Below are positions 59,226 to 64,000 of a DNA stretch of 64,000 bases, one piece after another. The notes beneath the pieces are model-generated. The model was not told where the DNA came from. It saw only the letters and a list, made by a program, of their open reading frames with translations, and did not search any database. Made by a program: the position numbers and the translations under genes. This DNA comes from Symsagittifera roscoffensis (taxonomy: Eukaryota; Xenacoelomorpha; Acoela; Convolutidae). The stretch spans positions 228,707 to 292,706 of the forward strand of contig NW_026970697.1 of the NCBI RefSeq assembly GCF_963678635.1. The letters are read 5' to 3'. Each line of letters begins with the position of its first letter. Position 1 is the stretch's first letter.

Positions 59226-60284
59226 AATTAACATTTGTAGATCTGCAAACTTTTGCAAAATGACCTCGTTTGGCACATTTCGATCAAATTTTATCTTTTG
59301 CCGGGCAAGATTGCAGATGATTCTGATTGTATTAGTTTCTGCATTTAAAACATTGTCTGTAACTGTTTGTATTGTTATTTCTTTGTTGTCTTCTTGTGTT
59401 TTGTGATCCAAGTGGATGTGGTCGACCGCGGAAACCACCTCTGACTCTTTGTGAGTTTTGATTGTTGGCCGAATTATATCGACCACCCCGAATCTATATA
59501 TAAAATGTATGGGTTCTTGTTTTGGTGTAGTCTGTCCCCCAAATGGGTTTATCTTCATCGTTCGACTATGTTCAATGCCTTTTTCTCGACGAATTGTATA
59601 CTCGTATGCGTCTTGTGGGGATTGTGTTTGTGCTGACAATTCTTCCGCAATTTTTTCAATGTGCATTTGTGCTAGAAACATGTCTCTGACCCATTCACTT
59701 TTTCTGTCTCCACAATCGGCCCGTGAGGCCAATTCGACAAGGTCTGCATGAAATTGCTCCAACTTTTCCGTCTTCTTTTGTTTACGGCAAATAAAATTGT
59801 ACCTTTCGAACGCTAAAATTCTATTAGTAACGAAGATATCTTCCAAGGTTGTCATGAATTCCTGTGTGATTACATTGTGTAACACAAGGTTTACTCTTTT
59901 TTGTTGAATTTTTCTTTGGCCTTCTGCTCCCAGGCAGAGAAAAAGGTAACTCCTGACACGTGCGTCTGCTTCGTCCCATCGGTATGAATTACTTAATACT
60001 CCTTTCTCCTGGGCTCTTATGACGTGGTTCTCCCATCCAACTCGTTTCTCTTGATTGCGCACCTCGCGATTTTTCCTTTGCGCTTCTATTTCGCCCGTTC
60101 TTTCAAGTTCATATACGGGTTCTGCGGGTTCGACTAGTAGTGGTCGGGCTCTCAACAAATTCCGAATTTCAATCCCATCCTTTGCAAATACAACCATTTC
60201 CAATATTGCTGCCCACTTCTACGCTCTCTCCCAAAATGGGTTAGTATTCAGTGGGTTTTTGGAATAATCTGCTCGTTGCGCCAT
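59220..60284 (-). pseudogene. gag of the LTR element
   Basis: ATG at 60,284 reads MAQRADYSKNPLN, then a TAG at codon 22, then 327 open codons from 60,203. Capsid-like core RVRSYLFLCLGAEGQRKIQQ with helix-rich sequence (FERYNFICRKQKKTEKLEQF, DMFLAQMHIEKIAEEL). Near the end a frame change hides the zinc knuckle, which in the other frame reads stop-SKCAKRGHFAKVC: the C-x2-C-x4-H-x4-C pattern with its first Cys turned into TGA. Gag packages the element RNA. The premature stop, frameshift and lost Cys disable it. Confidence 0.82.
60267..60283 (-). other. Primer-binding site, overlapping the gag start
   Basis: On minus TGGCGCAACGAGCAG directly follows the ATGACA end of the 5' LTR; TGG is the usual PBS start (complement of tRNA CCA). 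The gag ATG uses the last LTR base plus the first two PBS bases, so PBS and gag codons 1-6 are the same DNA. The priming tRNA was not identified. Confidence 0.68.
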
Positions 60285-60561
60285 GTCATACCGGAGGGTA
60301 TGATATTCTAACATTTGAATCCGAACGGATCGATAAACCTTATTTCTAGTGTGGAGCGAAATAAAACGACTAGTTGACAGATAACATTAATTCAACTTAA
60401 TTCTTGATTGATTGACTAACATTGATTCTTATTGCAGTTAGAGTTCGTTCTCTCTGTCTATCAAGGTCAAGTGACCAGCCGTCTAGGCGTTTAGCATAAG
60501 GTTATTGATAACATAAATAAAAAACATAATAAGTTAGTTTGTCGATCCAGACCGGATGACA
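60284..60561 (-). repeat. 5' LTR (278 bp)
   Basis: TGTCATACCGG...CCGGATGACA in window orientation. Longer than the other LTR because of two short extra segments. Confidence 0.93.
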
Positions 60562-60864
60562 AACTTGAGTCAAAGATACAGAGTAAAAATAAGAATATTT
60601 TAGAGCTGAGAGGTGGTAGCTGACGGAATATGAATTGAAACTAAGGTATTTGGAGAGCTGAGAGAGGATGTACTTGATGGTAGTTTATTTGAAATCATAA
60701 TGATTTTTACTTAGCAGTGAGAGGTACTTTCAACTCGAATGTGTGGGTTTAACCAATCAGAATTAATTTCCTTATTTGGATTGCAGTCATTTCCTATCAG
60801 ATTGCAGCTTTCTTTTATGACATTCTAGTTTAAAAGCCGTATCCAGTCGGAAAAAATGTACCAG
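60562..60864 (-). repeat. Left arm of large inverted repeat (inner part, next to centre)
   Basis: Continues the left arm after the LTR insertion. GAGCTGAGAGAGGATGTA (about 60,654) mirrors TACATCCTCTCTCAGCTC (about 61,058). The centre is near 60,865: CGGAAAAAA (60,848-60,856) pairs with TTTTTTCCG (60,874-60,882) around ~17 bp. Confidence 0.9.
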
Positions 60865-61166
60865 AAATGGAACTTTTTTCCGATTGGACACGACTTTTAA
60901 ACTAGAATTTCATAAAAGAAAGCTCAATTCTGATTGGAAACTACTACAATCCAGAAAATGAAAACCAATTCTGATTGCTTAGACCCACACAGTCAATGTG
61001 GAGTACCCCTCACTCCTAACTAAAAATCATTGTGTTTTCAACTAAACTACCGTCAACTACATCCTCTCTCAGCTCTGAATACCCTAATTTCAATTTTTAT
61101 TCCGTCTTCTCAGTACAAAACAGCAACTTCATGTACTCTGTAGAAATTTCGCCTAATCTAGTACAA

Positions 61167-61583
61167 ATGAAAGTGCGGGAAACATTTTCTGGAGTCCTTC
61201 TGGCGCGAATGGACATCCCAATCTAAGTCTGGCATATGGTGATGGAGGTGATGCACAGGGATTTCAACGAACATCATATGATGCAAGTGCCCATGACAGA
61301 GAACCAACTTGGAGAAAAGCAAAAGATTGGTGAAGTGGCTGAGCACTACTCCGACCGAATAAACTACTCCGACATTCCTGACTCAACACAAGTGGCTCAA
61401 CCAGTCGACGATTTCCTCTTTCCTTAAGAGGAAGCAGGATCAGCCAAAAACCCCATCACAATAGATTAAGATGAGGGTTTCCCAGAAACAATGACGTCTC
61501 CAGCTCCACAACAACCAATACAACCTCGTCCAGCTCTGCCTTCTATAGAGAACCTCCAAAACTCTCGACAGCTCTTTGATTAA
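61167..61583 (+). pseudogene. Unrecognised acidic C-terminal coding segment, right-arm copy
   Basis: Plus frame from 61,167 (GVLLARMDIPI) with stops at 61,224-61,226, 61,425-61,427 (after FLFP) and one in the acidic stretch, ending LQNSRQLFD and TAA at 61,581-61,583. Same frame and order as the left-arm copy. The first and third stops are private to this arm, where the left arm has Gln and Glu codons. Confidence 0.5.
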
Positions 61584-62307
61584 AAACTTTTGTAAATAAT
61601 TGTTGCTTGGTGTTGACTTCGTTCTTTGTTATTAACTAATTTTGTCAATTTCTATTTAACTATGAAAGTAGATAAGAAGTTCAGGGGAAACCATTGAAAA
61701 ACAATCAGAATTTAATTTAGTGCTCCAATATTGCACACATGTAAAGGAACTTGATAAATTTTTGCATAGATTTTAGGAAAAACAGTGACAATTTAAAAAA
61801 TACCTAAAGTATTTTGCATCTTGTCAAGAAAAAAACTGAAATAATTCATCTTTTTTTTACATTTTATTCAAAAAAATGAAACACTTTTCGCAGCTTGCCA
61901 GAAAAGTTGAAACAATGTTTGCATTTTGTCAAAAAAAGTGAAACACTTTCCGCATAAGAAGAATGTGGAACTTACAGATTTCCAGAGAAAAGTAAGAATT
62001 ATGGATGGAGACAGAAAAACAATGGGTTAGTATATGTTTTTCGTGAAAGTCACAGGAAATGGAAGTAAATAAAGATTTTTCGTTATAATCTGATTAAAAA
62101 GTGGGTAGAGCTTGACCCATAGCTGCAGACATCTGGAACAAGGATTTTGGCTGAGACATAATGGTTTATATAGAAACACACAAACATCTACACAATTCCA
62201 TATTTGGAAGATTTACTCAAAAACTTCTATTCACTTCACTCAAACACTTCCATTTCCTTTTATGGTTAATTGAATGACTCATATTGTTTTCTTCCATTTT
62301 AGTTTAA

Positions 62308-62640
62308 CCTCAAAACCAATTCTCTCATTTCTCTTCATCTGATCAGTTTGCTCCTCAAAAAAGTACTGAGGAAAAGACAATAGTCCAAATTTTTTTGAAT
62401 TCTCAAAAAATCAAACTAGATATGCGAGGGGAAATCTTACAAGGGGAAAAATTTATTTCAAACCCTTCTTTCAACTTTTAGAAATTAATGATTTGGGACA
62501 ATTTGAAAAGTCTCATAAGTCTATTATAAGGGAAAACAAGGAGAAGCAATATGGGCAATCCGGAATACCGTTTTTCACGATGCTGAAAACCTTGGACTCG
62601 TATTTATATATGAAACCAAACTGACAGAGAATCAACTATG
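62308..62640 (+). pseudogene. Unrecognised coding segment, right-arm copy
   Basis: Counterpart of the left-arm 85-codon segment: open 62,308-62,478 (SHFSSSDQFAPQKSTEEK, FLNSQKIKLDMRGEI), then a frame change and GEAIWAIRNTVFHDAENLGL, VFIYETKLTENQL to about 62,640. More damaged than the left copy. Confidence 0.42.
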
Positions 62641-63302
62641 GATCAGGAGCTCGACATCTAATAGAGTATATGAAATAGCAACATACAAGCTGGCCTAAAT
62701 TCAGATTCGACTCTTCACTGCAAAAAGAATCAAGCATTGAAACAAGTTATCTATTCCAAGAACTAACTCAAATTTGAGAGATTCTACGTTTGTTGATAGT
62801 TGTAAAGATCAATATCGCTTTGAGATGTTTTGTATGTTTAGTAATTGAAACACTTTTGGTTCAAAACTATTTTTGCTCACTGAAATGTTCATTTAGAGCT
62901 AGAACATTTGAGGAAAAGTCAGACAAAACAAACAATTCAATCAAAGTTGACTTGAAACACTAAGCAATTATCAACTAATTGGTTTGAGAAATTATGAAAA
63001 ACTTATTTATTTACTGCTTTTATCAAAATTTTAATAAATTTTGTCTTATTTGAACAAAATTACAAACAAAACGTATATTTAGTTGAAAACATTATCATTA
63101 TCATCCGAATTTTGGTTTTTCATTGGTTTTTTTTCTTCATTTTTATTCGCCTAAAATTAAGGTTTTGAGTGGCTGCAAGAAAGTTCCTAAAAACTAACCA
63201 GACTCTAAATAGGGGAAGAACATTTCATAATGACCGTTACTACAAAAACATAAAAAATAATACAACAATTTGAGTTTTTTCAAGTTTCTTTGTTTATTTC
63301 AG

Positions 63303-63485
63303 AAGAAAATGATTCTATCAAAAGCGTTTTCAATGTCTGAAATGGACATTTATCAGGTTTTAAGGTTGAACTACTACAAAAAACTTAAAGATTGTTGGAC
63401 AGACGACTTTGATGGAGATAGCATTAGTTTTAACTTGTATGGAAACACAAAAAATTCAATAATTTTGTTAAAAAGATGGGGATGA
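63303..63485 (+). pseudogene. Unrecognised coding exon, right-arm copy
   Basis: After TTTGTTTATTTCAG (AG at 63,301-63,302), reads KMILSKAFSMSEMDIYQV then NYYKKLKDCWTDDFDGDS to a TGA at 63,485. Downstream a further frame, 63,582-63,803 (73 aa, Ile/Lys-rich, LNFIQIQKLDLSEYL), matches the left-arm relic at 50,460-50,580. Confidence 0.5.
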
Positions 63486-64000
63486 TAATTCAGAAAAGAA
63501 CAGTACTGCCAGATTTATCGACAATGTTTTTTTAGAAGATTTAACTCATATTGAAGGGTCAGTCAGCAAAAAAACCAAAAAATGGAAAAGCCTATCATAC
63601 AAAAATTGAAGATAAGAAATTTTATTTCCATAACTGTTTTGAACTTTATACAAATACAAAAACTAGATTTGTCAGAATATCTTTTGAATCGATTATCCAA
63701 AATTCAAAGACTTCCAGTTGTTAATATCACAATATACCGAAAAGAAAAAGATAAATTTGTATATCTTGGTAATTTTTCACTAGTTAGAAATAGAAGAAAT
63801 TGAAAAAAACTTGAATGAAATATCAATATTTGAATTGAGTTTCGAAAAACTACCATAAACCAGACGAGAAATCTCACTTTATGTCAATTGTAGTTGTGGG
63901 TATCTTTAAAAAATCAAAAAAAAATGTTTGAAACGGAAGTTTCATAAGTATAGTTTGGTTCTGATCCACAAAGTAAAACTTCATCCTAATTGGTTATTAC

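Larger units (their letters stand above)
53539..60561 (-). mobile_element. Gypsy-like LTR retrotransposon, 7,023 bp, decayed
   Basis: Complete structure on minus: 5' LTR 60,284-60,561, PBS, gag, protease, RT, RNase H, integrase, a downstream ORF, polypurine tract, 3' LTR 53,539-53,781. LTRs begin and end TGTCAT/ATGACA. Flanks AAATT (53,534-53,538) and AACTT (60,562-60,566) fit a 5-bp target duplication with one change. PR-RT-RH-IN order is Gypsy (Metaviridae-type). Every coding part carries stops or frameshifts, so it is not autonomous. It interrupts the left arm of the large inverted repeat about 300 bp from its centre. Confidence 0.93.
60866..64000 (+). repeat. Right arm of very large inverted repeat (runs off the window)
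   Basis: Inverted copy of 60,864-60,562 followed by 53,538-50,190. Still matching at base 64,000 (GTTTGGTTCTGATC mirrors GATCAGAACCAAAC at 50,237), so arms are longer than 3.1 kb. Confidence 0.92.

Overview
This is AT-rich, repeat-dominated eukaryotic (metazoan-type) DNA. I find no intact conserved host gene, no rRNA and no bacterial-style operon. What can be recognised is a graveyard of mobile-element and virus-like genes, a few broken host-like genes, and many tandem arrays. The PolB relics and the Gypsy-like Gag/Pol resemble families I associate with cnidarians and other aquatic invertebrates. That is only a weak hint about the host.

Layout. 0.2-1.06 kb: relic of the front half of a protein-primed family-B DNA polymerase (motif A plus an inserted nuclease-like segment). 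2.3 kb: tRNA-like relic. 4.5-8.6 kb: degenerate repeats, including a GTCGAAAC-type satellite with a 69-bp section. 11.8-16.6 kb: five tandem units of about 0.95 kb. 17.7 kb: a small open frame with a signal-peptide-like start. 19.4-21.0 and 24.7-27.45 kb: five copies of a 1.05-kb unit carrying an unrecognised coding relic whose stop codons are shared between copies. 22.2-23.3 kb: a RING/B-box/MATH (TRIM37-like) pseudogene. 23.3-24.7 and 27.5-28.9 kb: a duplicated block that includes the front of a LINE reverse transcriptase, which continues to 29.7 kb in the second copy. 29.8 kb: a foldback element.

31.3-33.5 kb: a 41-bp minisatellite with three copies of a ~190-bp spacer. 33.9-39.1 kb: four tandem 1.3-kb copies of a dead reverse transcriptase gene with an LDDG active-site motif. 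39.9-43.0 kb: a 29-bp GC-rich minisatellite. 44.9-46.9 kb: the back half of a PolB relic (motif C) between ~0.6-kb direct repeats.

50.2-64.0 kb: a very large imperfect inverted repeat centred near 60,865 that runs off the right edge. A 7,023-bp Gypsy-like LTR retrotransposon (53,539-60,561, minus strand) sits in its left arm. Both arms carry matching broken coding segments on divergent strands, one with a conserved splice-acceptor sequence, from proteins I do not recognise.

The genes do not form a working pathway. The common theme is decay followed by amplification: several arrays multiplied gene fragments that were already disabled.
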